Assembly (NCBI GenBank): GCA_945871045.1
Contig: CAMBUC010000068.1
Location: 1-9,130 of the forward strand
Source: an uncultured bacterium
GTDB taxonomy: Bacteria; Bacillota; Clostridia; Lachnospirales; Lachnospiraceae
Reading direction: 5' to 3'
Length of the DNA: 9,130 nucleotides
A program made the position numbers and the translations under genes. This document shows, one piece after another, positions 1-7,139 of the stretch (the stretch's first letter is position 1; each line of letters starts with the position of its first letter). The notes under the pieces are model-generated. The model was not told the origin of the DNA, searched no databases, and worked only from the letters and a program-made list of their open reading frames with translations.

Positions 1-1
1 G

Positions 2-382
2 ATGTTTTATGACCTGACGCAGACCGAACAGTTTCGGGAAATCTATCGTCCGGTACAACTCAGACAGGTGCGCGAGATATTAAAGGGCAACTACCGCGTG
101 CTGATGGCGAATTCCGGCATGCAGGCGATGACCATCCTGTCAAAAGAAAGGCCGGATCTCATTTTCTTAGATTACGATATGCCGGTGATGGATGGCAGAA
201 TGACCTTGGAAAAGATCCGTACCTATGAGAAATCCAGAGATCTGCCCGTTGTATTTTTGACGGCCATCAACAGCAAAGAAAAGATCCTTGCCATCGCACC
301 GTTAAACCCGGCGGATTATCTGTTAAAGCCGGTGAATGCAAAACGGATCTTAGAGACCGCAGAGCGCATTATAGGATTATAA
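2..382 (+). CDS. Response-regulator receiver domain protein (5'-partial at window edge)
   Basis: The visible 126 residues form most of a CheY-like receiver domain, the module a histidine kinase phosphorylates on aspartate. Seen directly: the phospho-acceptor D57 in FLDYDMPVMDG, the switch threonine T87 in VVFLTA, and the conserved lysine K109 in YLLKPV. The protein ends about 15 residues after this lysine, so no output domain follows; any effector must lie N-terminal or the protein is a single-domain regulator. Translation is open to the left edge and no ribosome binding site can be seen, so the ATG at 2 is probably internal. The acidic pair normally found at the end of beta-strand 1, just before the helix reading PVQLRQVREIL, is not recognisable; the expected place reads REIYRP. 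This may be a degenerate Mg-binding pocket or a product of the truncated view. The gene converges with carB and shares its terminator. Confidence 0.75.
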   Translation: MFYDLTQTEQFREIYRPVQLRQVREILKGNYRVLMANSGMQAMTILSKERPDLIFLDYDMPVMDGRMTLEKIRTYEKSRDLPVVFLTAINSKEKILAIAPLNPADYLLKPVNAKRILETAERIIGL

Positions 383-403
383 GGCAGTTTGTATAGGAAA
401 AGA

Positions 404-463
404 AAAAAATGACATCTTTCACGCTTTCGCACCTTTTCGTGCAGCGTGAAGATGTCATTTTTT
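404..463. terminator. Bidirectional rho-independent terminator between receiver gene and carB
   Basis: A long hairpin lies between the two convergent genes. The left arm, gacatctttcacgct (411-425), pairs with agcgtgaagatgtc (443-456) with one bulged base, and an inner gcac/gtgc stem closes a short loop. The arms are flanked by A6 (404-409) on the left and T6 (458-463) on the right, so each strand ends its stem with a U-run. It should terminate both the + strand receiver transcript and the - strand carB transcript. Confidence 0.85.
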
Positions 464-490
464 AATTTTTATCGATCCCAACGAAGCGGA

Positions 491-3400
491 TTATTTATCC
501 GTAATCTCGCGATGGATCTCCTGCAGCGACTTCACTTCGCCATTTCCGTTCTGCTGAACATAGAGAATACCTTTGGCGGTAGCTCTTGCAGCAGCGATGG
601 TAGTCATGTAGGGAACCTTTGCCTTGATGGCAGCCTTTCTTAAGTAACTGTCATCGTGTACGCTGTCCTTGCCCACCGGAGAGTTGACGATCAGGTCGAT
701 GTCTCCGTTTGTGATCATATCAAGGATATTCGGGCGTCCTTCGTGGAGTTTCTTCACCAGCGTTGCGGGAATTCCGGCTTCTGTGATGATGCTGTGGGTG
801 TTTCCGGTAGCCAGAATCTTGAATCCGGCTTCGTGGAAGAGTTGTGCGATCTCAGTCACTTCCGGTTTATCCTTGCGGTTTACAGAGATCAGAACCGTTC
901 CTTCCAGAGGAAGTTTGGTCTGAGTCGCCTCCTGTGCTTTGTAGAACGCTTCTCCATAGTAGGTAGACAGTCCCAGCACTTCGCCGGTAGAACGCATCTC
1001 CGGTCCGAGTAACGGATCAACCTCCGGGAACATATTGAAGGGGAAGACCGCTTCCTTGACACCGTAGTAAGGAATATTCTGCTCATTTAATGAAGGTACA
1101 GGTGACGGCCGGCCGGTCAGTTCGGAAGTGATGATGTCTGTAGCGATAGGCACCATGCGGATGTTGCAGACCTTTGAAACCAGAGGAACGGTACGGGATG
1201 CTCTCGGATTTGCTTCCAGTACGTAGACCTTTCCTTGTTCGATGGCGTACTGCATGTTCATGAGACCTTTGACATGCATTTCCTCAGCAATTTTTTTCGT
1301 GTATTCTTTGATGGTAGCCACATTTTCCTCGGTGATATGAACCGAAGGAATGATGCAGGCACTGTCTCCGGAGTGGATACCGGCTAACTCGATATGCTCC
1401 ATCACAGCGGGAACAAATGCGTGCGTACCATCGCTGATGGCATCGGCTTCACACTCCAATGCATGATTCAGGAAACGGTCGATGAGGATGGGGCGGTCGG
1501 GAGTGACACCGACTGCTGCGTTCATGTAACTCTTCATGCTCTCATCGTCGTAAACCACTTCCATGCCGCGGCCGCCAAGCACGTAGGAAGGACGAACCAT
1601 CACAGGGTAACCGATCTTGTTGGCGATGTCGATGGCTTCCGAAACGGTAGTAGCCATGCCTGCTTCGGGCATCGGAATTTCCAGTTTGTCCATCATTGCA
1701 CGGAACAGATCACGGTCTTCTGCCAGATCGATGACAGCAGGAGAAGTTCCGAGGATCTTCACGCCGTTTTTCTCAAGTTCTGCAGCAAGGTTCAGAGGCG
1801 TCTGTCCGCCGAACTGTGCGATGACACCTACGGGTTTTTCTTTGTGGTAAATGCTCAGTACATCTTCCAATGTAAGTGGCTCAAAATAAAGTTTGTCGGA
1901 GGTATCGTAATCGGTAGAAACCGTTTCGGGATTACAGTTTACGATGATCGTTTCAAAACCAAGTTTCTTTAATGCAAGAGCAGCATGTACACAGCAGTAA
2001 TCGAACTCGATACCCTGTCCGATACGGTTCGGACCGCCGCCAAGGATCATGATCTTGGGCTTGTCGGTGTTTACCGGATTCTTGTCCGGCGCATTGTAGG
2101 TAGAGTAGTAGTATGCGCTGTCTTTGGTGCCGCTGACATGTACGCCTTCCCATGCTTCTTCCACGCCGAGGGCAAGACGCTTGTCGCGGATGTCTGACTC
2201 AGGGATCTCAAGGATCTGGCTTAAATATTTGTCGGAGAAACCATTCTTCTTTGCAGAGATGAGCGCTTCATCGGAAGGAAGGCTGCCCTTATTTGCAGCA
2301 AGTGCTTCCTCTTCCTCCACCAACTCCTTCATCTGTTCGATAAAATAGTGTTTTACTTTTGTGATGTCGTAGATCTCATCTACGGTTGCCCCTGCACGGA
2401 GCGCTTCATACATGATGAAATGACGCTCGCTGGAAGGATGCGCCAGCATGCGCAGCAGTTCTTCCTTTGATTTCGTATCGAAATCTTTCGCATGGCCAAG
2501 ACCGTAACGACCGGTCTCCAAGGATCGGATCGCTTTCTGGAAAGCCTCTTTGTAGGTTTTGCCGATACTCATGACTTCGCCAACCGCACGCATCTGTGTG
2601 CCAAGTTTGTCTTCTACGCCTTTGAATTTTTCAAATGCCCAGCGGGCAAATTTAATAACGATGTAATCTCCGTCCGGAACATATTTATCAAGTGTACCGT
2701 ATTTTCCGCACTCGATATCCTTTAAGGTCAGACCGGCTGCCAGCATGGCAGAAACAAGGGCGATGGGGAAACCGGTTGCCTTACTTGCCAGTGCAGAAGA
2801 ACGGGAGGTACGGGGGTTGATCTCAATGACAACGATACGGTCGGAAACCGGATCGTGCGCGAACTGTACGTTGGTTCCACCGATCACCTGAACGGAATCA
2901 ACGATCCGGTAAGCCTGCTCCTGCAAACGCGCCTGTAATTCCTGTGAGATGGTGAGCATCGGCGCAGAACAGAAAGAATCACCGGTGTGTGTTCCCAAAG
3001 GATCGATGTTTTCGATGAAGCATACGGTGATCATAGTTCCTTCCGCGTCACGGACAACCTCTAATTCTAACTCCTCCCAGCCGAGGATAGATTCTTCTAC
3101 CAGCACCTGTCCCACCAGACTGGCCTGAAGGCCGCGGGCACAGACAGTTTTCAATTCCTCTTTATTATAAACCAGACCGCCGCCTGCACCGCCCATGGTG
3201 TAAGCGGGACGAAGAACCACCGGATAACCGAGACGGTCCGCGATGCCAAGGGCTTCCTCTACGCTGTAAGCCACTTCGCTGCGGGCCATTTCAATACCGA
3301 TGGCATCCATGGATTTCTTGAACTCGATGCGGTCTTCGCCGCGTTCGATGGCATCTACCTGAACACCGATCACCTGCACATGATATTTTTCCAATACGCC

Positions 3401-3715
3401 GGCGTTTGCCAGTTCTGCACAAAGATTTAAGCCGGACTGTCCACCGAGGTTCGGTAAGAGTGCATCCGGGCGCTCCTTTGCGATGATCTGCTCCAAACGT
3501 TCGACATTTAACGGTTCAATGTAAGTAACATCGGCGATCTCGGGATCAGTCATGATCGTTGCGGGATTGGAATTGACCAATACGATCTCATAGCCCAGTT
3601 TGCGCAGTGCTTTACATGCCTGCGTACCGGAATAATCAAACTCGCATGCCTGGCCGATGATGATGGGGCCGGAGCCGATGATCAGCACTTTGTTGATGTC
3701 TGTTCTCTTAGGCAT
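491..3715 (-). CDS. carB: Carbamoyl-phosphate synthetase large subunit
   Basis: CarB makes carbamoyl phosphate from bicarbonate, ammonia (channelled from glutamine by CarA) and two ATP, feeding arginine and pyrimidine synthesis in the cytoplasm. At 1074 aa it is the usual full length. Domain order: a first carboxyphosphate ATP-grasp half (about 1-400, with GSGPIIIGQACEFDYSG at 14-30, LRPAYTMGGAGGG at 168-180 and EINPRTSRSSALASK at 298-312); an oligomerisation linker (about 401-550); a second carbamate ATP-grasp half (about 553-935, GGGPNRIGQGIEFDY at 559-573, followed by VRPSYVLGGRGME and EANPRASRTVPLVSK); and a C-terminal MGS-fold allosteric domain (about 940-1060, with the family signature GRPNILDMITNGDIDLIVN). 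The start ATG (3713-3715) is preceded on the minus strand by AAAGGAG (3723-3729) at 7 bases, which supports it. No frameshift or missing motif is seen. carA is not upstream: the next gene is divergent mnmA, so carB appears monocistronic. Confidence 0.98.
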   Translation of the reverse strand: MPKRTDINKVLIIGSGPIIIGQACEFDYSGTQACKALRKLGYEIVLVNSNPATIMTDPEIADVTYIEPLNVERLEQIIAKERPDALLPNLGGQSGLNLCAELANAGVLEKYHVQVIGVQVDAIERGEDRIEFKKSMDAIGIEMARSEVAYSVEEALGIADRLGYPVVLRPAYTMGGAGGGLVYNKEELKTVCARGLQASLVGQVLVEESILGWEELELEVVRDAEGTMITVCFIENIDPLGTHTGDSFCSAPMLTISQELQARLQEQAYRIVDSVQVIGGTNVQFAHDPVSDRIVVIEINPRTSRSSALASKATGFPIALVSAMLAAGLTLKDIECGKYGTLDKYVPDGDYIVIKFARWAFEKFKGVEDKLGTQMRAVGEVMSIGKTYKEAFQKAIRSLETGRYGLGHAKDFDTKSKEELLRMLAHPSSERHFIMYEALRAGATVDEIYDITKVKHYFIEQMKELVEEEEALAANKGSLPSDEALISAKKNGFSDKYLSQILEIPESDIRDKRLALGVEEAWEGVHVSGTKDSAYYYSTYNAPDKNPVNTDKPKIMILGGGPNRIGQGIEFDYCCVHAALALKKLGFETIIVNCNPETVSTDYDTSDKLYFEPLTLEDVLSIYHKEKPVGVIAQFGGQTPLNLAAELEKNGVKILGTSPAVIDLAEDRDLFRAMMDKLEIPMPEAGMATTVSEAIDIANKIGYPVMVRPSYVLGGRGMEVVYDDESMKSYMNAAVGVTPDRPILIDRFLNHALECEADAISDGTHAFVPAVMEHIELAGIHSGDSACIIPSVHITEENVATIKEYTKKIAEEMHVKGLMNMQYAIEQGKVYVLEANPRASRTVPLVSKVCNIRMVPIATDIITSELTGRPSPVPSLNEQNIPYYGVKEAVFPFNMFPEVDPLLGPEMRSTGEVLGLSTYYGEAFYKAQEATQTKLPLEGTVLISVNRKDKPEVTEIAQLFHEAGFKILATGNTHSIITEAGIPATLVKKLHEGRPNILDMITNGDIDLIVNSPVGKDSVHDDSYLRKAAIKAKVPYMTTIAAARATAKGILYVQQNGNGEVKSLQEIHREITDK

Positions 3716-3722
3716 AGGTAAT

Positions 3723-3729
3723 CTCCTTT
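3723..3729 (-). promoter_or_regulatory. carB ribosome binding site
   Basis: AAAGGAG on the minus strand ends 7 bases before the carB ATG and fixes that start. Confidence 0.85.
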
Positions 3730-3763
3730 ATCGTATAAAAAATTATTTTTTTCTATTTTTTCT

Positions 3764-3769
3764 ATTATA
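3764..3769 (-). promoter_or_regulatory. Candidate carB promoter -10 element
   Basis: A perfect TATAAT on the minus strand lies about 50 bases upstream of the carB start. No good -35 hexamer is seen at 16-18 bases spacing (best is TAGGTA at 3787-3792), and the region is very AT-rich, so a chance match is possible. The position between carB and divergent mnmA makes a promoter here necessary unless carB is transcribed from within mnmA. Confidence 0.4.
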
Positions 3770-3871
3770 AAATAAAACTGTCATTTTACCTATAGAAATT
3801 TTGCATAAAATTCAAAAAACTTAGAATATTTTTGGGGAACGGATAAAACACTCGTCTGGATGGCGACTTTG

Positions 3872-3880
3872 TGTTATGAT
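3872..3880 (+). promoter_or_regulatory. Candidate mnmA promoter, extended -10
   Basis: TGTTATGAT fits the TGn-TATAAT extended -10 form with one mismatch. No convincing -35 is present, which extended -10 promoters can tolerate. It would start transcription near 3887, about 27 bases before the ATG at 3914, leaving room for the ribosome binding site AAGGAAA at about 3901. That location argues against the upstream in-frame ATG codons at 3860 and 3890 as starts. Confidence 0.45.
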
Positions 3881-3913
3881 GTACACAAAATGAAAAGAAA
3901 AAGGAAACGGTTT

Positions 3914-5005
3914 ATGAGAAAAAAAGCATTGATCGCCATGAGTGGCGGCGTGGACAGTTCTGTATCTGCGGCACTTATGGCAGAAGCAGGATACGATTGC
4001 ATCGGCGTGACGATGAAACTGTACGAGAATGATACGATAGGAATGACACGGGAGAGCACCTGCTGCTCCCTGTCTGATACGGAGGATGCCAGAAAGGTTT
4101 GTAACGGACTGGACATGCCTTATTATGTGCTGAATTTTAAGGAAGATTTTGCGGGGCAGGTCATTGACCGCTTTGTGGCGGCCTATGAGGCAGGGGATAC
4201 GCCAAATCCCTGCATCGACTGCAACCGTTATATGAAATTTGACAAGTTGTATCAGCGGGCGAAGGAACTGGACTGCGAGTATATCGTTACCGGACATTAT
4301 GCCCGGGTGGAATACGATGAGGCAGCCGGGCGTTATCTTCTGAAAAAATCAAAAAACGAGGCGAAGGATCAAAGTTATGTGCTGGCCTTTTTGAATCAGG
4401 AGCAGTTAAAGCACACGATGTTCCCACTGGGTGGCTTTGCGTCAAAAGAAGAAGTAAGAGAAATCGCGGAAGCACACGGTTTTGTCAATGCCAGAAAGCA
4501 TGACAGTCAGGACATCTGCTTTGTGCCGGAAGGAAATTATGCGGATTTTATCAGACAGTACACCGGAAAAGAATATCCGGAGGGAGACTTTGTCACAACC
4601 GACGGCAAAAAACTCGGCACCCACAAGGGCATCATCCGCTATACCATCGGACAGCGTAAGGGTCTGGGACTGGCGCTTCCGGCGCCTCTGTATGTGTGCC
4701 GCAAGGATATGGAGCGAAACGAGGTCATTTTATCTTCCGAGGATGCGCTGTTTACAAGGACCTGTATCGTGGAGGACTTCAACTGGATCGCTTATGAAGC
4801 GCCGACAGAGCCGGTGCGGGTGACGGCAAAGACGCGATACCGCGCAAAAGAAGCGCCTGCAACGGCACGGGTACTGCCGGATGGCAAGGTGGAACTGGTG
4901 TTTGATGAGCCACAGCGCGCCATCACTACCGGACAGGCAGCAGTCCTCTATGACGGAGAAAATGTGGTGGGCGGCGGCACGATTTTTCGAACCGCGCTTG
5001 CATAA
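3914..5005 (+). CDS. mnmA: tRNA-specific 2-thiouridylase MnmA
   Basis: MnmA adenylates and then thiolates U34 of the Lys, Glu and Gln tRNAs in the s2U34 pathway, taking sulfur from a cysteine desulfurase relay. The protein from this start is 363 aa, normal for the family. The PP-loop ATP-binding motif SGGVDSS is at 10-16. The two catalytic cysteines are C100 in TPNPCIDCN and C202 in SQDICFV. TGHYARV (126-132) and KDQSYVL (151-157) are also family signatures, and the C-terminal beta-barrel region carries YTIGQRKGLG. The ATG at 3914 is chosen because AAGGAAA precedes it at a suitable distance, the protein then begins MRKKALIAMSGGVDSS as in relatives, and the likely promoter overlaps the longer alternatives at 3860 and 3890. 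It is divergent from carB. No terminator is seen between it and the recombinase cassette 72 bases downstream, so read-through is possible. Confidence 0.96.
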   Translation: MRKKALIAMSGGVDSSVSAALMAEAGYDCIGVTMKLYENDTIGMTRESTCCSLSDTEDARKVCNGLDMPYYVLNFKEDFAGQVIDRFVAAYEAGDTPNPCIDCNRYMKFDKLYQRAKELDCEYIVTGHYARVEYDEAAGRYLLKKSKNEAKDQSYVLAFLNQEQLKHTMFPLGGFASKEEVREIAEAHGFVNARKHDSQDICFVPEGNYADFIRQYTGKEYPEGDFVTTDGKKLGTHKGIIRYTIGQRKGLGLALPAPLYVCRKDMERNEVILSSEDALFTRTCIVEDFNWIAYEAPTEPVRVTAKTRYRAKEAPATARVLPDGKVELVFDEPQRAITTGQAAVLYDGENVVGGGTIFRTALA

Positions 5006-5034
5006 TATTTTCCAATGTGCGATAGTAAAATGAG

Positions 5035-5059
5035 CATCCGGATGTGAATATAATCACAT
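5035..5059. promoter_or_regulatory. Palindromic operator-like sequence overlapping a -10, upstream of the recombinase cassette
   Basis: Two perfect dyads lie side by side: CATCCGGATG (5035-5044) and ATGTGA-N6-TCACAT (5042-5059). The second contains TGTGA-N6-TCACA, the textbook CRP-type half-site arrangement. The spacer and right arm overlap TATAAT (5049-5054), the best -10 candidate for the cassette; no clear -35 is found at 16-18 bases. A protein bound here would be expected to block the promoter. The binding factor is unknown, and the CRP-type reading is inference only. Confidence 0.5.
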
Positions 5060-5064
5060 ACAGC

Positions 5065-5070
5065 AGAGGA
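5065..5070 (+). promoter_or_regulatory. Ribosome binding site of first recombinase
   Basis: AGAGGA ends 7 bases before the ATG at 5078 and supports that start. Confidence 0.75.
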
Positions 5071-5077
5071 AATTATT

Positions 5078-6157
5078 ATGCAGGTTTTAAAAGTAAATAA
5101 AGAGGGAACTGTGCGTTGGGTGCTTTTGGATGATGACATGCACCTGATCGATCCGGTATGCGAATTTTTAGAGTTTCAACGAAAAATAAACCGATCGGAC
5201 AATACGCTTCGGGCGTATGCCACCGATTTAAAAATCTATTGGGAATTCCTGTCGCAAAGTTGCTGCAACTTTGATCAGGTTTCCATCTCTATCATTGCGG
5301 ATTTTGTGGACTATCTGCGCAGAGGAACGCGTCCTGAGGCGTCCATTTACGCGTCCGGCAGTCGCACAAACCGCAGTATCAATCGGATTTTGAGCAGTGT
5401 ACACCGTTTTTATTGCTATCAGCAGGTAAACGGTGTCTGTTCAGATCCTGTTTTCTTTGAAAGGATTCCGGAAACGGAACAGATGTATCGGGGATTTCTA
5501 ACCCATACATTAGCAAACTATCAAACTAAGAAATCCATATTTAAACTAAAAGAATCTACGAAGACAGCGCAAATCGTTACGAAAGAGCAAATGCAGCAGT
5601 TTATGGGGGTGTTGGACCGGGAGCGGGATAAACTCTTATTTGGACTGCTTTATGAGTCCGGTGCAAGGATTCAGGAAGCTCTTGATCTGGAAGTGCGTAT
5701 GCTGCCAAAACCCCGGGATGATCGGGCGGTGGGGGTATTCCATCAGATCCGGTCGAAGGGCAAGTACAGAGACCTCTATGTGCCTATGTACCTGATCCAA
5801 AAACTCAATGATTTTGTATACCGGGAAGAAACTTCCGATCCAAAGAGGACCTATCTGTTTGTCTCAGAAAAAACAAATTATGCCGGAAAACAACTGACCT
5901 ATCATGCTGCTTATGACATTATGAAGCGGGCGCAGCAAAAGGTGGGAATGGAATTCTGTTTTCACGACCTGCGCCATACGTTTTGCACCGGACTGATCGA
6001 GAGCGGTGTGGATGTAGCTGTCGTTCAGCAGGTCATGGGACACGCAAACCTCTATACAACGAAGCGGTATGTCCATCTGTCTGATACCTATCTGGTACAA
6101 AATATGAATGCATATTGGGCAAACCGGGAGGGAGGTGCATCCTATGAGACGAGATAA
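5078..6157 (+). CDS. Tyrosine recombinase, Tn554 TnpA-type (first of trio)
   Basis: A 359 aa site-specific recombinase that should cut and rejoin DNA through a 3'-phosphotyrosine link. The N-terminal SAM-like core-binding domain spans roughly 22-140 (FLEFQRKINRSDNTLRAYATDL, then a basic helix with NRSINRILSSVHRFY). The catalytic domain spans about 165-345 and has every expected residue: R197 in GARIQEAL, a beta-hairpin lysine (K227 or K229 in SKGKYR), H296 and R299 in HDLRHTF, H322 in MGHANL, and nucleophile Y331 in TTKRYVH. The length is close to Tn554 TnpA (361 aa as I recall it), and the position as first gene of a recombinase set ending in a TnpC-like protein fits that family. It starts 72 bases after mnmA and its 3' end overlaps the next gene by 14 bases. 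An XerC/D-like housekeeping role is less likely given this operon. Confidence 0.93.
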   Translation: MQVLKVNKEGTVRWVLLDDDMHLIDPVCEFLEFQRKINRSDNTLRAYATDLKIYWEFLSQSCCNFDQVSISIIADFVDYLRRGTRPEASIYASGSRTNRSINRILSSVHRFYCYQQVNGVCSDPVFFERIPETEQMYRGFLTHTLANYQTKKSIFKLKESTKTAQIVTKEQMQQFMGVLDRERDKLLFGLLYESGARIQEALDLEVRMLPKPRDDRAVGVFHQIRSKGKYRDLYVPMYLIQKLNDFVYREETSDPKRTYLFVSEKTNYAGKQLTYHAAYDIMKRAQQKVGMEFCFHDLRHTFCTGLIESGVDVAVVQQVMGHANLYTTKRYVHLSDTYLVQNMNAYWANREGGASYETR

Positions 6158-7139
6158 CATCAGGGATTGTCTGTGGGTATTGACTGAGGCGAATGAACAT
6201 TCGCCGTGGGAGCGCAAATACCGGTTGGATTTTTCCTATATACGCAGTGACAGAATGCGGGAAGAGATTCAGGATTACATGTGGTACCATTACCGAAATG
6301 GCAGTAAAGTCCCTGCAACGCTGCGGCAGGAGAACAGCTGGCTGAAATATTATGAAGCGTATTTGAACTCGCGGGAAATGGATTCGCTTTTTCAGATCAG
6401 GCGGGAGGATGCAGAAGGTTTTCTCACTTTTTTGCGTACTTGTGTTTCGAAAAAAACAAAACAGCCGCTGTGTTTGATCACCCAGAAGCATATTTATGAC
6501 ACTGTATGCAGTCTGTATCGATGGCACGCAGTGCAACAGCCGGCATATCTGACAGTGGCACAGTTTTTTCCGGGGAATGTCTATCAGCGGATCAACCGCA
6601 TCCCACGCACGGAATATGTATCACAGCGTGAGGTAACGCAATTTCTGCAACTGATGAAAAAAACGAAAAATCCCTGTCTGTACTATGGAAGCAGGATTCT
6701 TTCCGTGACCGGGCTGGCACTTTCGGATCTGCTCAATCTGCAGACCGACTGCATCCGAATCCATGAGCAAGTCCCGTATCTGCATTATTATCATCACAGG
6801 AGACAAATCGATTGCATGATTCCGGTGGGGCAGGAGTGTGTCCGGGCGGTACAAAAATTAAAGATCTGCACAGATCCATTGCGCCCCATTGCCCCGAAAG
6901 AAAAGCAAAAGCAGTTGTTTTTATGCAAAAAAAGTCAGGGTCAGGTGATCATACCGGATCCGGATCAATTCCGCTACTGGATGCGGTGTGCGTACAATGC
7001 AGCCTCCGGGCATGCTATGACAGCCACGAAACTGCGCCATGCGCTGATTTGGGATATGCAGGAGCAGCTGATACCCTATATGGTCATACAGGAACTGGTG
7101 GGCCGCCCCTTGCTCACAGAGAGGGGGAGTATCGCATGA
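6144..7139 (+). CDS. Degenerate tyrosine-recombinase-fold protein (middle of trio), probably non-catalytic
   Basis: A 331 aa protein with the same layout as the recombinase after it. Its N-terminal region (about 24-100) aligns with the third protein (LDFS...R..I..Y...T.R.E......YL pattern), and SVTGLALSDLLNLQTDC (187-203) matches the third protein's QTGLRISEVLSLKNDC. The catalytic arginine is A192, the HxxR histidine is T295 (TKLRH keeps R298 and H299), the late histidine is R321 (LVGRPLL), and the chain stops at residue 331 without the nucleophile tyrosine, whose place is I330. So it should not cleave DNA by itself. A structural or targeting partner of the two intact recombinases is the simplest inference. 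The ATG at 6144 is preferred over 6108 because GGGAGGGAGG (6126-6135) precedes it; this gives a 14-base overlap with the first gene. The stop overlaps the next start as ATGA. Confidence 0.85.
   Translation: MRRDNIRDCLWVLTEANEHSPWERKYRLDFSYIRSDRMREEIQDYMWYHYRNGSKVPATLRQENSWLKYYEAYLNSREMDSLFQIRREDAEGFLTFLRTCVSKKTKQPLCLITQKHIYDTVCSLYRWHAVQQPAYLTVAQFFPGNVYQRINRIPRTEYVSQREVTQFLQLMKKTKNPCLYYGSRILSVTGLALSDLLNLQTDCIRIHEQVPYLHYYHHRRQIDCMIPVGQECVRAVQKLKICTDPLRPIAPKEKQKQLFLCKKSQGQVIIPDPDQFRYWMRCAYNAASGHAMTATKLRHALIWDMQEQLIPYMVIQELVGRPLLTERGSIA
7123..7129 (+). promoter_or_regulatory. Ribosome binding site of third recombinase, inside the middle gene; G5 run
   Basis: GGGGGAG ends 6 bases before the ATG at 7136 and lies within the last codons of the middle recombinase gene. 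Together with the ATGA stop/start overlap (7136-7139) it supports translational coupling. The same G5 (7123-7127) is a possible slippage site, discussed under findings. Confidence 0.7.

Noticed and set aside
1394..1972. Long + strand open frame of 192 codons opposite carB
   Set aside because: It is antisense to a clearly conserved carB and has shadow-type composition with no ribosome binding site.
3860..3913. Longer mnmA start at ATG 3860 or 3890
   Set aside because: The likely -10 lies at 3875-3880 and a ribosome binding site precedes ATG 3914; the extra residues (MATLCYDVHKMKRKRKRF) are not family-like.
6812..7135. In-frame open stretch that would lengthen the third recombinase by 108 residues at its N-terminus
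   Set aside because: It overlaps the middle recombinase gene in another frame, has low-complexity shadow composition, and the ATG at 7136 has a good ribosome binding site. Only its last few codons are of interest, for the frameshift idea.
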